A stretch of DNA of 64,000 nucleotides, taken from NCBI GenBank assembly GCA_025517485.1, contig JAOPKB010000001.1, positions 1-64,000 on the forward strand, read 5' to 3'. The DNA is from Natronoglomus mannanivorans (GTDB lineage Archaea > Halobacteriota > Halobacteria > Halobacteriales > Natrialbaceae). Shown here piece after piece: positions 50,214 to 59,827 of this stretch. A program made the position numbers and the translations under genes. The notes beneath the pieces were generated by a model, which saw only the letters and a program-made list of their open reading frames with translations, searched no databases and had not been told where the DNA came from. The first letter of the stretch is position 1, and each line of letters starts with the position of its first letter.

Positions 50214-51164
50214 CTATATATTCAATTTAGGGATGTGAGCCAAATACGCCTCTTTTAATTCCTCTTTGTCTAGGTGGTTATAAACGTCCATAGAGTCTTG
50301 CTCACGATTATCTCCACGAAGTTCTTTGATATATTCTCGTTTCATGTCAGAGCGGCGTAGGTGAGTCGTAAACCAGTGACGACAACAATGAGGGGTAAAT
50401 CGTTCCTCTAAGTCGTCAGAGTCCGGATCGTGCAAACCAACGCGTTCCGCATTTTTTGTTACTGCATTGTATACTCCATTCTTCAGAAGCCGATCTCCTT
50501 CTTGGTTTATGAATAGGGCATCTGTCTCTGGTTTTTCACGTTCCCTGACCTTCATCCACTTTTTCAGATAGCGGGCGCATTCTTCGTCGAAAAATACCGT
50601 ACGGTTGCTTCTCTTTGCCCTTGGTTTCAGTTTGATTGACTGATCTTCCCAGTCAATATCTGACACATCGATCAAGATCAATTCTTTTCGTCGGATACCA
50701 GTTTTTGCTAATAGTAGTATGATCGCCTTGTTTCTCGTATTCAGCGTAGCTAAGACGAGGCCAGACATCTCCGCGACGGAGATTAACTGCCGAGATTCTT
50801 TCGCACTCGAATCATTCTTCTTCAAATATCGCTCTCGAAAGGGGGGAATCGGATTTCGGTCTACTTTTTCTTCGTAAACAAGATAGCTGTAGAACGAACT
50901 AAGAGCTGAGAAATACGCATTTATCGTCCGTTTAGCAACCCCGTTTTCATTCCCACGTCTACCGTCTTTTTCTTCTCGAAGATGGTATAGAAATGACTTA
51001 AGATCTGATTTTTCAATTTCATTCGCTTCGAGGTTTGTATATTCAAAGAAGTAACGAAGGTTGCTTTCGTAAGTCGCTAGAGTTCCCTCTGACAGACCCT
51101 GTAAGAGAGCGTCTTCAACGAAATCATCAATAAGATCTGGTTCGGATGTCGATTTCGAACTCAT
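50214..51164 (-). CDS. Tyrosine recombinase (integrase)
   Basis: 316 residues from the ATG of MSSKSTSEPDL, five bases after... the preceding gene's stop at 51,167; a GTG start 15 bases upstream would overlap that gene. The N-terminal SAM-like DNA-binding domain (about 15-110) precedes the catalytic part: TGIRRKEL (first Arg), HCCRHWFTTHLRR (HxxR) and MDVYNHL with the nucleophilic Tyr near the end. The second His/Trp of the usual (G-H) motif is replaced by an Arg/Asn-rich stretch (RGDNREQDS), as in some haloarchaeal viral integrases such as the SNJ2 group (named from memory, to be tested). It lies 576 bases from the tRNA-Glu and is coupled to a small RHH/coiled-coil protein, the layout of an integrative element. 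Confidence 0.92.
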   Translation of the reverse strand: MSSKSTSEPDLIDDFVEDALLQGLSEGTLATYESNLRYFFEYTNLEANEIEKSDLKSFLYHLREEKDGRRGNENGVAKRTINAYFSALSSFYSYLVYEEKVDRNPIPPFRERYLKKNDSSAKESRQLISVAEMSGLVLATLNTRNKAIILLLAKTGIRRKELILIDVSDIDWEDQSIKLKPRAKRSNRTVFFDEECARYLKKWMKVREREKPETDALFINQEGDRLLKNGVYNAVTKNAERVGLHDPDSDDLEERFTPHCCRHWFTTHLRRSDMKREYIKELRGDNREQDSMDVYNHLDKEELKEAYLAHIPKLNI

Positions 51165-51166
51165 GG

Positions 51167-51685
51167 TTATCGAACCCACCTCCAGCCGTGGACGGTTTCC
51201 TCAACTAAGCCGTATTCCTCTAGCCGATCCAATTGAGATTCAATTCCTTGGATCAACTCAACATTTTGTGAATCCACATTTAGTCGCCGGAAAATCTCTT
51301 CAGAACGGACTGTCTCCGCTTCCTGGAGAACTTCTATGAGTTCAGTATCGAATTGGCGTTTCCCCTCAAAGTTCTCTTCGAGGAACGGCTCAGATCGGTG
51401 CTGCTTTAGCTCAGTTCGCAGCTTCTCAATGACCATATCTTTTTCTTCCAGGGTGTTCTTCTGACCCTGAATACGCTCATTGAGATTTTGTATCTCTTCA
51501 GCGGCTTCCCCTGTTTCTAGAAAATCTGGACCACCTTGCGCAATCGCGTACTCTACACACGATTGGACGAATTGTGAGAGGGACATATCCGCATCATCAG
51601 CTAACTCAGTCCATTCCTCTTTTTGATCGAGAGAGTCGAGATACACATCGACTCGTCGATCTTTGATAGTGTCTGTTTTTCCCAT
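51167..51685 (-). CDS. RHH/coiled-coil protein with C-terminal winged helix, integrase partner
   Basis: 172 residues. The N-terminal 55 residues (RRVDVYLDSLDQKEEWTEL ... MSLSQFVQSCVEYAI) look like a ribbon-helix-helix fold; residues 60-105 form a coiled coil (EEIQNLNERIQGQKNTLEE, VIEKLRTELKQ); the last 60 residues (ETVRSEEIFRRLNVDS ... LEEYGLVEETVHGWRWV) are a winged helix. Two DNA-binding ends joined by a coiled coil suit an excision/integration directionality or accessory factor. It directly precedes the integrase gene (2-base gap to its ATG) and follows the tRNA end. Confidence 0.8.
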   Translation of the reverse strand: MGKTDTIKDRRVDVYLDSLDQKEEWTELADDADMSLSQFVQSCVEYAIAQGGPDFLETGEAAEEIQNLNERIQGQKNTLEEKDMVIEKLRTELKQHRSEPFLEENFEGKRQFDTELIEVLQEAETVRSEEIFRRLNVDSQNVELIQGIESQLDRLEEYGLVEETVHGWRWVR

Positions 51686-51739
51686 CTATAGCAAAACCTA
51701 CTAGTGGGGAGTCTCGGATAAGTTTACGGGTAAAATTGA

Positions 51740-51814
51740 TGCTCCGTCTGGGATTTGAACCCAGGTCATCGGCTCGAAAGGCCGAAATGATTGGCCGGAC
51801 TACACCAACGGAGC
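51740..51814 (-). tRNA. tRNA-Glu(UUC)
   Basis: Read on the minus strand this gives a full cloverleaf: acceptor GCTCCGT paired with ACGGAGC and discriminator A, T arm CTGGG-TTCAAAT-CCCAG, anticodon stem TCGGC/GCCGA around loop CTTTCGA. The anticodon TTC reads GAA (Glu). CCA is not encoded. The 3' end points toward the integrase and the accessory half, while the far side is core chromosome, so the 3' end is the likely attachment core. I find no second copy of its 3' half in the left part of the window. Confidence 0.95.
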
Positions 51815-51984
51815 GTTCGACAACCTGTGGTTACCCGGGGCTAGTAAAAAACGTTCCGTTCCGTGCGTGGAGTGGTACGCGTTCTCACTCCGACTCTCAC
51901 CTTCGCTCTCGCTCACCCCGCCTAACTCCATCCCCCTGTCGCCGGCTTCTCAACGCTTTTCCACCTCGAGTATAATCACAACCC

Positions 51985-52722
51985 ATGAAATACGTCCGAT
52001 TCCGCGATCCGGCTGGAGCGACCCGACGGGGCACCCTCGAGGGTGGACAGGTACACTTCGCAAACGAGAGCTACGATCTCGCAGACGAGGAAATCGACGT
52101 CCTGCCACCGTGTGAGCCGTCGAAGATCGTCTGTATCGGCCGCAACTACGCCGATCACGCGGCGGAGATGGACAACGACGTCCCCGACCGTCCGCTCTTG
52201 TTCTTGAAACCGCCGAACACGCTCGCGAGCCACGGCGATACGATCACCGCGCCCGCGGGCAAGGACCGAATCGACTACGAGGCGGAACTCGGCGTCGTCA
52301 TCGGCGAGCAGTGTCGCCACGTTCCCGAGGCGAAGGCGATGGACGTCGTCGAGGGATTCACCTGCGTGAACGACGTCTCGAATCGCGACGACCAGCGCCA
52401 GGAACAGAACTGGATTCGCGGGAAAGCGTTCGACGGTGCCGCGCCGATCGGTCCCGTGCTTGCGACGCCCGAGGAGGTCCCCGCGGACGCGACCGTCGAA
52501 TCTCGAGTGAATGGCGAGACGAAACAGCAGGGTTCGCGCTCCCAGCTCATCTTCTCGATTCCGGAATTGATCGCCGAGATCACGACGTACCTCACCCTCG
52601 AGCCGGGCGACGTCATCGCGACCGGCACGCCGGAGGGTGTCGGCCCGCTCGAGGACGGCGACGAGGTCGAGATCGAGGTCGAGGGTGTCGGAACGCTGTC
52701 GCACTCGGTTCGGATTCCCTGA
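51985..52722 (+). CDS. Fumarylacetoacetate hydrolase family protein
   Basis: 245 residues, starting 17 bases after a TATA-like GAGTATAATC. PSKIVCIGRNYADHAAEM is the family's N-terminal lid, DYEAELGVVIG supplies metal-binding Glu residues, GFTCVNDVSNRDDQ the Asp loop, and TYLTLEPGDVIATGTPEGVG the conserved C-terminal pocket. Members are 2-hydroxyhepta-2,4-diene-1,7-dioate isomerases, acylpyruvases or FAH hydrolases acting on beta-diketo or enol acids; the exact substrate cannot be told. Cytoplasmic, monocistronic. GC-rich core gene and the first core gene beyond the island boundary. Confidence 0.93.
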   Translation: MKYVRFRDPAGATRRGTLEGGQVHFANESYDLADEEIDVLPPCEPSKIVCIGRNYADHAAEMDNDVPDRPLLFLKPPNTLASHGDTITAPAGKDRIDYEAELGVVIGEQCRHVPEAKAMDVVEGFTCVNDVSNRDDQRQEQNWIRGKAFDGAAPIGPVLATPEEVPADATVESRVNGETKQQGSRSQLIFSIPELIAEITTYLTLEPGDVIATGTPEGVGPLEDGDEVEIEVEGVGTLSHSVRIP

Positions 52723-52839
52723 TACGGTCTCGGTCTGGACTCCGGACCCCGGACCCCAGACCTCGGACCTCACCAGAGACTCGACTCCCGGATGCCGCGA
52801 GGCGAACGCTTTTCGGCCCGCTCCGCAAAACAGCCGACC

Positions 52840-53547
52840 ATGACCGTTCGATACGGCCCGATCACGATGGATTGGCTCGGCTACGCGACCGCTCGCCTCG
52901 AGAGCCAGACCGGCGCGGTCGTCTACATGGACCCCGGCCGGTACGGCGTGCTCGACGACTACGACGCCCAGGACGGCGATCTGGTCCTCGTGACACACGA
53001 TCACCACTACGACTCCGACGGTGTCCGTCGCGTCGCCAGCGACGACGCGCTCGTGGTCGTCTACGAGGGGGTCGACGCCGATCGGATCGACCGCGACGTC
53101 GAGCGGCCCGAAGATCTCCCCTACACTGTCGAACGCGTCGGACAGGACGAGGCCTTCGCCGCCGGTCCGCTGGATCTCTTCACTACGCCCGCACACAACC
53201 TCCCCGACGGCCCGAACGTCCGGGACGACGGCGAACCGATCCACCCCGAGGGCTTCGGCTGTGGCTACGCCGTCACCATGGACGGCGTCACGCTCTTCTG
53301 GCCAGGGGACTCGGACGTCCTCGAGTACCACGAGGGGATGGACGTCGACTTCCTCATGCCCTCGATCGCCCAGAACTTCACGATGAACCGCCACGACGCA
53401 GCCGACCTCGCCGAGACCCTCGAGCCCGACGTCGTCGTCCCGATCCACTACGATACCTTCGACGACCTCGAGGCCGACGAGGAGGCGTTCGCCGTCGACG
53501 TCGCGAAACGAGGGATTCCGGTCGCACTCGAGACGCCCGAGCAGTAA
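52840..53547 (+). CDS. MBL-fold metal-dependent hydrolase
   Basis: 235 residues from the ATG of MTVRYGPITM (longer in-frame start at 52,792 is less likely). THDHHYDSDGV is the metal-binding HxHxxD motif of the metallo-beta-lactamase fold, FWPGDSDVLEY contains the Asp loop and VVVPIHYDTF the last His. This is the UlaG/YycJ-like branch common in haloarchaea; the substrate is unknown. It follows the FAH-family gene by about 120 bases on the same strand. Confidence 0.9.
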   Translation: MTVRYGPITMDWLGYATARLESQTGAVVYMDPGRYGVLDDYDAQDGDLVLVTHDHHYDSDGVRRVASDDALVVVYEGVDADRIDRDVERPEDLPYTVERVGQDEAFAAGPLDLFTTPAHNLPDGPNVRDDGEPIHPEGFGCGYAVTMDGVTLFWPGDSDVLEYHEGMDVDFLMPSIAQNFTMNRHDAADLAETLEPDVVVPIHYDTFDDLEADEEAFAVDVAKRGIPVALETPEQ

Positions 53548-53626
53548 CGGTCCGGACCTTCGATCCGTTCGGTCGGGACGTCCCGATGGCGAAAGTATTA
53601 GTTGTCCCGTTGTCGTTTCGTTAGAT

Positions 53627-54880
53627 ATGGATAGCCGCCGCCGGTCGGGTTCGGGGTCCGGGTCCGGGCCCGGATCTGAATCCGGATCATCTTACTGTAC
53701 GAACTGCGGTGAGGAGCTGTCTCCGTCGGCGAACTTCTGTCCGGACTGTGGTGCCAATTGCGAGACCGGATCGAGGTCCGGGAGGTCGTCGAGTTCGAGT
53801 TCGAGTCCGAGGACGAGGACGAGCACGAGGTCGAGGCCGACGAACACGAACACAAATACGACTACGAACGCCAGTCGCGAGGGACTCGAGTTCCGCGTGA
53901 CGAAAGCGATCGAGAACGACTGGGAGGTCGAACACGACTTCGGCGACCACGTCGTATTGATTCGGCGGTCGCTCGGTTCGACGGGCACGCACATTCTCAT
54001 CGCGTTCTTTACGGTCTGGTGGACGATGGGGATGGGGAACGCACTCTATGCGGCGTACTGCTACTACAGCAACGCCGAACGGCGCGTTCTGTGGGCGGAT
54101 CACGCGAAGCAGTCGGAGACGTCCAGATCGGCGGTCGGGACTGGTGCTGGTGCCGGTGCCGGAGCCGGCGTCAGGGATTCCACCCGCGAAACCGTCGACT
54201 CCAGTTCGTCCGGAAGCCTCGGAACGACGATCCTCCTCTGGTTTGGCGCACTGATCATGGTGGCAGCCGCACAGGCGAGCGCGACGGTTCTCTGGACCGT
54301 CCTCTTCGCAGTCGTCGCCATTCTGTTCGCGCTCTCCGGGGCGAGTTCCCTGTCGCCAGTTCGACGGCGACTCGAGAAGCGCCGGTCGATAACCGACAAC
54401 GGGTGGACGCGGTCGGTCCGCGAACGAGCGGTCGTCAACTCCGACGAGACCTGTACGGCTTGTGCTGGCCGCGTCGGACACGGTGTCGAACGGACCTACT
54501 GCAAGGACTTCTCCGTGCTCGGCGTTCCGGTGACGACGTCCGAACACGGGACCAACTACTACTGTCGTCGGTGTGCGAATGGTGAGGTTCAGTCGTCGGA
54601 ACCGACGCCGGAGTCGGAATCCGAATCCGAATCCGATCAGAGCCACGAACGGGCCCATCTCGAGCGGTCGGACGAGGATGGAGATGAGAGACAGACACAG
54701 AAACGGGAACGGAAACAAGGTCAAGAGCAACCCCAACACACCGATCAGAACCAGACGAAAGAGGACGTCGACACCTCAGTCGACCACGAACAGACGGCCG
54801 TCAGCGACGATTCCGATTCCGATCACGACTATAACCGTGAACGTGAACATGAACGCGAACACAGTACCGAACCCAGTTAA
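53627..54880 (+). CDS. Zinc-ribbon membrane protein with low-complexity tails
   Basis: 417 residues. The N-terminal half has a Gly/Ser/Arg repeat then CTNCGEEL ... CPDCGAN, a zinc ribbon (about 24-42). A low-complexity segment (SSSSSSSPRTRTSTRSRPTNTNTNTT) precedes a folded part with two membrane segments near 125-145 and two more at 205-250. A second ribbon-like part, CTACAGR ... YYCRRCANG, lies at about 280-320. The last 100 residues are a Glu/Asp/Gln/His-rich tail. TATTAG at 53,593-53,600 is about 30 bases upstream, supporting this start. Function unknown; it converges with top6A. Confidence 0.8.
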   Translation: MDSRRRSGSGSGSGPGSESGSSYCTNCGEELSPSANFCPDCGANCETGSRSGRSSSSSSSPRTRTSTRSRPTNTNTNTTTNASREGLEFRVTKAIENDWEVEHDFGDHVVLIRRSLGSTGTHILIAFFTVWWTMGMGNALYAAYCYYSNAERRVLWADHAKQSETSRSAVGTGAGAGAGAGVRDSTRETVDSSSSGSLGTTILLWFGALIMVAAAQASATVLWTVLFAVVAILFALSGASSLSPVRRRLEKRRSITDNGWTRSVRERAVVNSDETCTACAGRVGHGVERTYCKDFSVLGVPVTTSEHGTNYYCRRCANGEVQSSEPTPESESESESDQSHERAHLERSDEDGDERQTQKRERKQGQEQPQHTDQNQTKEDVDTSVDHEQTAVSDDSDSDHDYNREREHEREHSTEPS

Positions 54881-54894
54881 CAGGGACAGGGAGC

Positions 54895-55986
54895 TCAGAG
54901 GACTCCCATCGCTTCCAGTCGCTCCGGCAGGTACGTCTCGGTGACGAAATCCAGGCCGCGGGAGGCCAGCGCCTGCTGTTCTGCCTTCTTTCCGATATCG
55001 AGCTGTAACTCGATCTGTTCTTCCCAGTAGTCGGTCTGGAACCGCGGATCCTCGAGTTCGCTCTCCAAGGCGTTGATGTCCGAATCCGACAGCGGGTCGG
55101 TCGGCAGGTCGTACTCGACGATGTCTGCGGGCTGGATGCCGATGTACTGTGCTTCGGGCGTCGCGAGGTACTCCGAGAGGTGGGCGGATTTGATCGATCC
55201 GTAGGCGACGGAGGCGTAGATGCGATACGACCACGGGTCACCGTCGGCGAAGACCGTGACCGGAATGTCGAGTTCGTCGTGGAGTCGCTTCGTAATGCGC
55301 CGGGTCGCCCGTGCGGGCTGGCCCTTCAGGTGGACGATCAGGGCACCGTACTCCTCGTCGAACCCGTTCTCGACGAGTCGGTCGCGCATCCCACCGGTCT
55401 CCACGCAGAGGATGAACTCGGCGTCGGAGTCCAGAAATTCGATCGTGTCCGGATTGTTGGGGATCTGATACCCGCCTTCGCCGACGTCTTCCTGGCAGTG
55501 GATCTCGCGTTCGCCTCGCCGGGTCTGTTCGCGAAGGAACAGCGGCCCCATGATCGTCGCCCCCGACTCCTCGGGTCGCATGTGGAAGTCCTCGCGGGTG
55601 GCCCCGGAGACGATCTCGAGGTCCTCGACCAGTTGGTTGGACTCGTCCTGATCGTTGAACTGGGCGTTCTCGTTGTCCCAGCTCTCAGAGAGGTAGTACA
55701 GTTCACGCAGAGTCGACGAGCGGTCTTGCTCGAGTTGGTCCGAGAGGAACTCGATGGTGTAGACGGCCTTGAGGAGTTTGCGAGCGCCCCGGACGGAGTT
55801 GGCCGAGCGGGTCGAGGTGCGGTCGCCGTAGACCCATACGTCGAGGTCTTCGTCGTACTCGATGTTGCTCTTCGTTCGCGTGGGGACGTCCATGTGGGGG
55901 ATCTCCCCCAGTTCGAACTGGTCGTAAAACTGTGCAGCGAGGTCGATCAGTTGCTCGCGGGCCTGTTGTTCGTTGTCTGCGCTCAT
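54895..55986 (-). CDS. top6A: DNA topoisomerase VI subunit A
   Basis: 363 residues, length normal for the subunit. The catalytic Tyr is in [13 protein letters not shown], in the 5Y-CAP (winged helix) domain, and the metal-binding TOPRIM parts are at VETGGMRD and DGDPWSY. With subunit B it forms an A2B2 enzyme that relaxes and decatenates DNA by double-strand passage, using ATP from subunit B and a covalent Tyr-DNA link made by this subunit. Its start overlaps the end of top6B by 4 bases (ATGA), so both are coupled. Archaeal Spo11 homologue. Confidence 0.97.
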   Translation of the reverse strand: MSADNEQQAREQLIDLAAQFYDQFELGEIPHMDVPTRTKSNIEYDEDLDVWVYGDRTSTRSANSVRGARKLLKAVYTIEFLSDQLEQDRSSTLRELYYLSESWDNENAQFNDQDESNQLVEDLEIVSGATREDFHMRPEESGATIMGPLFLREQTRRGEREIHCQEDVGEGGYQIPNNPDTIEFLDSDAEFILCVETGGMRDRLVENGFDEEYGALIVHLKGQPARATRRITKRLHDELDIPVTVFADGDPWSYRIYASVAYGSIKSAHLSEYLATPEAQYIGIQPADIVEYDLPTDPLSDSDINALESELEDPRFQTDYWEEQIELQLDIGKKAEQQALASRGLDFVTETYLPERLEAMGVL

Positions 55987-58466
55987 TGGTTTGTCTCAGT
56001 ATCGGTAACCGTCAGTTTCTCCGCTTCGACGCCGTCGACGTCGATGTCGAAGGCGGCGTCGGTCGAGACCTCGTAGGTCAGTACCGCTTCGTCGCCGCTC
56101 GAGACGTCCGCGTCCCACTTGACGAACCACTCGCCGTCCATCTCGACGACGGTCGCGCCGTCGGAGAGGTTCGAGGGTTCGGCGGAGACGATATCGGTCA
56201 CCGCGAGGGATTCGTTCGTGCTGGAGTGGTTCTCGACGACCACTTCGACGGTCTGGCCGTCGCCGTTCTCCTCGAGGCGGCGCTCGACGAGGACGTTGTT
56301 CATGATGCGGGCGATGGCGTCGTCGATGTCGGGTTCCGCTCTCCCCGTCACTTCGGCGACCTTCGTCGCCATCTCCGGGAGAATCTTCCCGAGGACGTTC
56401 TGTTTCTTCCGGCGTTTTTGCATCGACCGGCGCTTGTTGAGGTAACTCTTGAGTTCGCGGGCCGCTTCGCGAATCGCGAGTTCGATCTCGTCTTCGATCT
56501 CGGGAACGTTCGCGACGGCGTCTTTGGACTCGCTGGTGAACGGCACGTTCGTCGAGGCGACGTGAATCATGATGACGACGGGGCCGTTGGGAACGCCGCT
56601 GCCGCCGGGCTGGTCGAGGCCGTAGTTGCGCCAGCCGATCGACTTGACGACGTCGGTCGTCGCACACGCCCCGCGCTGGTAGACCAGCGGGACGCGATTG
56701 GCAAAGCGCATCACGTTCGCGCTGCCCTCGGCCTCTAAGTCACCGCCGTAGGCGATACCGGCTTCGACGATGAACGGATCGCCGCCCGAGACCTCGGCGT
56801 CGCGGGTCGCGGCGGCGTAGAAGTCCGCCTCGAACTCCTTCTTGAGGCCGGCTTCGATGAGGTCGTCGGAGATGGGGGAGAGACACCGCGTCGGCGGGGC
56901 CATGATGTCGGTCGCGCGCATCCCGTCGACGAGATCGCTCGTCGCGTCGCGGTCTCCCGAGAGGTCTCGAACCCGCGGTGGGTCGTCGGGAACCGTGACC
57001 ATGACCGACCAGATCGCGTCGACGACGTTCTCTCGAGCGGTGTCGCCGAATGCGACGTCGTCGTACTCCTCGGTCAACTCGGCTGCGCGGTCGACGAACT
57101 CGACGAGCGTCTTGTGAGTGAATCGGTGGCGCGTGTCCTCGCTGTCCTCGAACTTGCCGGCGAGGCGGACGGCGAAAGCGTGGACGACCTCGTCGTCCTT
57201 GCGGGTGCTCGTCGCGCCGTCGGCCAGTTCGTAGAGGTCGGTGACGAGTCGGGAGTGGTCGTCGGGGTCGGCGTCGGTCTCGTCGGCCGGGTCCTCATCT
57301 TCGTCGTCGCCGACGAGTCCCGCGAGTTCGGCCCAGGCCGCCTCGGCCGCGTTCTCTCGGACCGTGTCGCCGAAGGTCGTCCCGTGTTCGTCCTCGACGG
57401 CGTCGGCGCTCGAGTCGACGATCGCGACCAGTTCGTTGTGCGCGACACGGTCGCTGTCGGCGACGGCGTCTGCGATGGCGGTAGCGAACGCCTCGGTCGC
57501 CGTCGCCCCCTTGTTGACGGTGGCCTCGGTCACGGCCGCAGCGACGTCTGCAGATTCGTGCGGGCCGGGCGGCGTCCAGGCCATCTCGCGGCCGTAGTGG
57601 CGGTCGCGGAACTCGTCGATGACCGATTCGGCGGTCTTCTTCCCGACGCGGGTGAACTCCTCTTGGAGGAAGCCGGAGACGGAGTGGGAGTCGGTCGCGC
57701 TCAGCATCTTGATCACGGTTCCGAGTTCGACGCCGTGTGGGTGCGGGCGGATCTCTTCGGTCTCCTCGGGGAGCTGGTCCGTCGCGCGCTCGAATTTGAA
57801 GTGAGCCTGTGGCTCCCTGAGTTCGAGTCGCGCGTGGGGGTTGACGACCGCCGTGTGCTTGATGTAGTCGTGGAGCTGCTGGCGGGCGCGCATGTTCCCC
57901 TCCATCTCGAGTTCGATCCGTGTTCCGTGAGGGCGGTCCCAGGTGGTCGTGCGATCGACGCTGATCTCGGGTTCGTTCTCGTCGGTGTCGATGATCAGTT
58001 CGAAGTACTGTGCTTCGTTCGAGCCCTGGGTTCGACTGGTGATCTTGGCGGGTTTCCCGCTCGTGAGTTGCGAGTAGAGAACGGCGGCGGAGATCCCGAT
58101 CCCCTGCTGACCGCGGCTCTGTTCGCGTTTGTGAAAGCGCGAGCCGTAGAGCAGTTTCCCGAAGACTTTCGGGAGCGAGTCCTTGGTCAGCCCCGGCCCG
58201 TTGTCCTCGACGATCAGTTTGTAGTAGTCGCCCGATTCCTCGATTTCGACGTAGATATCCGGGAGGATTCCCGACTCCTCGGCGGCGTCTAAGGCGTTGT
58301 CGACGGCTTCTTTGACGGCCGTGACGAGCCCTCGAGCACCGCTGTCGAAGCCGAGCATGTGCTTGTTCTTCTCGAAGAACTCGGCGATGGAGATCGCTCG
58401 CTGGTTTTCAGCGAGCTCTTCGGCGATCCCCTCTTCCTCGCCGAGTGTCGACTGGAACGCGGTCAT
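55983..58466 (-). CDS. top6B: DNA topoisomerase VI subunit B
   Basis: 827 residues, the larger haloarchaeal form. The GHKL ATP site is at the N-terminus: [11 protein letters not shown] (N box), VEDNGPGLT (G1), [10 protein letters not shown] (G2). The H2TH and transducer domains follow, with long acidic insertions (residues about 290-450, rich in Asp/Glu/Ala) typical of haloarchaeal homologues. The last 100 residues resemble an added beta-sandwich ([15 protein letters not shown]). Provides ATP hydrolysis and gate control for subunit A, encoded directly downstream. Confidence 0.97.
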   Translation of the reverse strand: MTAFQSTLGEEEGIAEELAENQRAISIAEFFEKNKHMLGFDSGARGLVTAVKEAVDNALDAAEESGILPDIYVEIEESGDYYKLIVEDNGPGLTKDSLPKVFGKLLYGSRFHKREQSRGQQGIGISAAVLYSQLTSGKPAKITSRTQGSNEAQYFELIIDTDENEPEISVDRTTTWDRPHGTRIELEMEGNMRARQQLHDYIKHTAVVNPHARLELREPQAHFKFERATDQLPEETEEIRPHPHGVELGTVIKMLSATDSHSVSGFLQEEFTRVGKKTAESVIDEFRDRHYGREMAWTPPGPHESADVAAAVTEATVNKGATATEAFATAIADAVADSDRVAHNELVAIVDSSADAVEDEHGTTFGDTVRENAAEAAWAELAGLVGDDEDEDPADETDADPDDHSRLVTDLYELADGATSTRKDDEVVHAFAVRLAGKFEDSEDTRHRFTHKTLVEFVDRAAELTEEYDDVAFGDTARENVVDAIWSVMVTVPDDPPRVRDLSGDRDATSDLVDGMRATDIMAPPTRCLSPISDDLIEAGLKKEFEADFYAAATRDAEVSGGDPFIVEAGIAYGGDLEAEGSANVMRFANRVPLVYQRGACATTDVVKSIGWRNYGLDQPGGSGVPNGPVVIMIHVASTNVPFTSESKDAVANVPEIEDEIELAIREAARELKSYLNKRRSMQKRRKKQNVLGKILPEMATKVAEVTGRAEPDIDDAIARIMNNVLVERRLEENGDGQTVEVVVENHSSTNESLAVTDIVSAEPSNLSDGATVVEMDGEWFVKWDADVSSGDEAVLTYEVSTDAAFDIDVDGVEAEKLTVTDTETNQ

Positions 58467-58616
58467 CGTCTCTCCTTACTAGTGGCGGGGCTAAAAGGTG
58501 TGCGTTACCGGAGTGAAAGTGAACCGGCGCCGCTGGGGCCCGCTGTGAGCGAGGCGGTGGCGCTGACCCGAAGTCTCGTTCTTTCGCTCACACAGCTCTC
58601 TCTCTCGTGTTCACTC

Positions 58617-59624
58617 TCACTCCCGCTCGTCGACCGGCGGCCACTGCCACGCGTCGGCCCGAACCACTCCCAAGAGTTTCCGCCGGCGTTCGCGCAGTTC
58701 TTCGAGCGTCTCACCGAACTCTTCGTCGTCGCCGCTCGAGATTCCCTCGTCGCGGAGGCGGTCGAGGTTCGGTGGCGGCGGGACCTCCGCTGCTGGCTCG
58801 ATGAACGCCGTCTCGAGCGTCTCGAGGTAGCTGTCCGTGCTCGCGCGTGCGTTCTCGACGAGTGTCGGATTCGGCTGGGCGTCGTCGGTCACGCCGTGGC
58901 GAAAGAGGGTGAGCGCCTCGTCGAGGATCGGAACGGCGACCGCCGAGGCGCGATCAGCCTGTTCGCTGTGGTAGTAGTGGAGGATCGGGTAGGCCTTGTG
59001 CTGATCCGCGAGCAGACTGAGTTGGGTCGAGAGCGACTCGAGGGGCAAATCGAGGCCGCGAAACTCCTCCTCGTCGGTCCAGCCGGCCCGGACGAAGGCT
59101 TCACTGCGCTGGCCCAGACCGGTGACGTCGCTGGCGAAAGAACGTTTCTCGGAGACGGCCCCGAGGACGGTGAGGACGTAGGAGACACCGAGCGTGACGA
59201 ACGCCATCCCGGTCGCCGTCGTGAACGAACTGGCGATCTCCCAGGTGCTCGTGGTGGGCGTGTAGTCGCCGTTTCCGTTCGTGAACATCGTGTACGCGAC
59301 GTAGTAGAACCGGCCGGACCAGTCGGCGGTCGCGCCCGTGTGCGTGCTGACGAGTGCAGTTTCGTCGACGGCGAACAGGAACGCCCAGCCGATCCAGAGC
59401 AGCGCGATCCACATCGCCAGCGTGAGCGTGAGGACGAGCGGCCCGGCGGTGCTGAGGACTTTCGGGTGATCGTCGCCCACGGATCGGAGCCCACGCCAGG
59501 TCCACGTCGTCAGCCGACCCGAGAGCGGTCCGGACCCACCATCGACCCAGAGGGTCGTCCAGATGATGTCCACGATTACCGCGACGAGGACGACGATACC
59601 GACGGCGAGAAACAGCGGTTGCAT
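58617..59624 (-). CDS. Ion-channel-like membrane protein
   Basis: 335 residues. Membrane segments at about 3-23, 60-85, 88-105 and a pore-type region. The filter-like stretch YVAYTMFTNGNGDYTPTT at about 108-125 has the position of TVGYGD in potassium channels but reads TNGNGD, and a further membrane segment (MAFVTLGVSYVLTVLGAV) follows. The C-terminal 170 residues are helical and cytoplasmic. This belongs to a haloarchaeal ion-channel family; the selectivity is not predictable with this filter. It lies between the top6 genes and gyrB, divergent from gyrB. Confidence 0.85.
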   Translation of the reverse strand: MQPLFLAVGIVVLVAVIVDIIWTTLWVDGGSGPLSGRLTTWTWRGLRSVGDDHPKVLSTAGPLVLTLTLAMWIALLWIGWAFLFAVDETALVSTHTGATADWSGRFYYVAYTMFTNGNGDYTPTTSTWEIASSFTTATGMAFVTLGVSYVLTVLGAVSEKRSFASDVTGLGQRSEAFVRAGWTDEEEFRGLDLPLESLSTQLSLLADQHKAYPILHYYHSEQADRASAVAVPILDEALTLFRHGVTDDAQPNPTLVENARASTDSYLETLETAFIEPAAEVPPPPNLDRLRDEGISSGDDEEFGETLEELRERRRKLLGVVRADAWQWPPVDERE

Positions 59625-59827
59625 TTCGTTCCGGTACAGGTTCGAGACCCGTGAACCGTTCCCCCGGTCACTGAAACGGCTTTTTCATAGGTTGCCTGCG
59701 AGGTCGCCTTCAGATGGCCACCCTACTGTCGTATCCTTGCCACATTATGCGGCCGGCGGTGTCCGCGCGCGAGCGCGTACACGTGAGTTTTATTAGTCAC
59801 CAACTGCTACCCGAAAGCAGGTTTCTC

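Noticed and set aside
1..51700. CRISPR array
   Set aside because: No run of regularly spaced direct repeats of 25-40 bases was seen, and no Cas-type protein is encoded.
51976..53448. 490-codon minus-strand frame over the FAH and MBL genes
   Set aside because: It is the antisense shadow of GC-rich core genes with strong codon bias; the plus-strand proteins have clear families.
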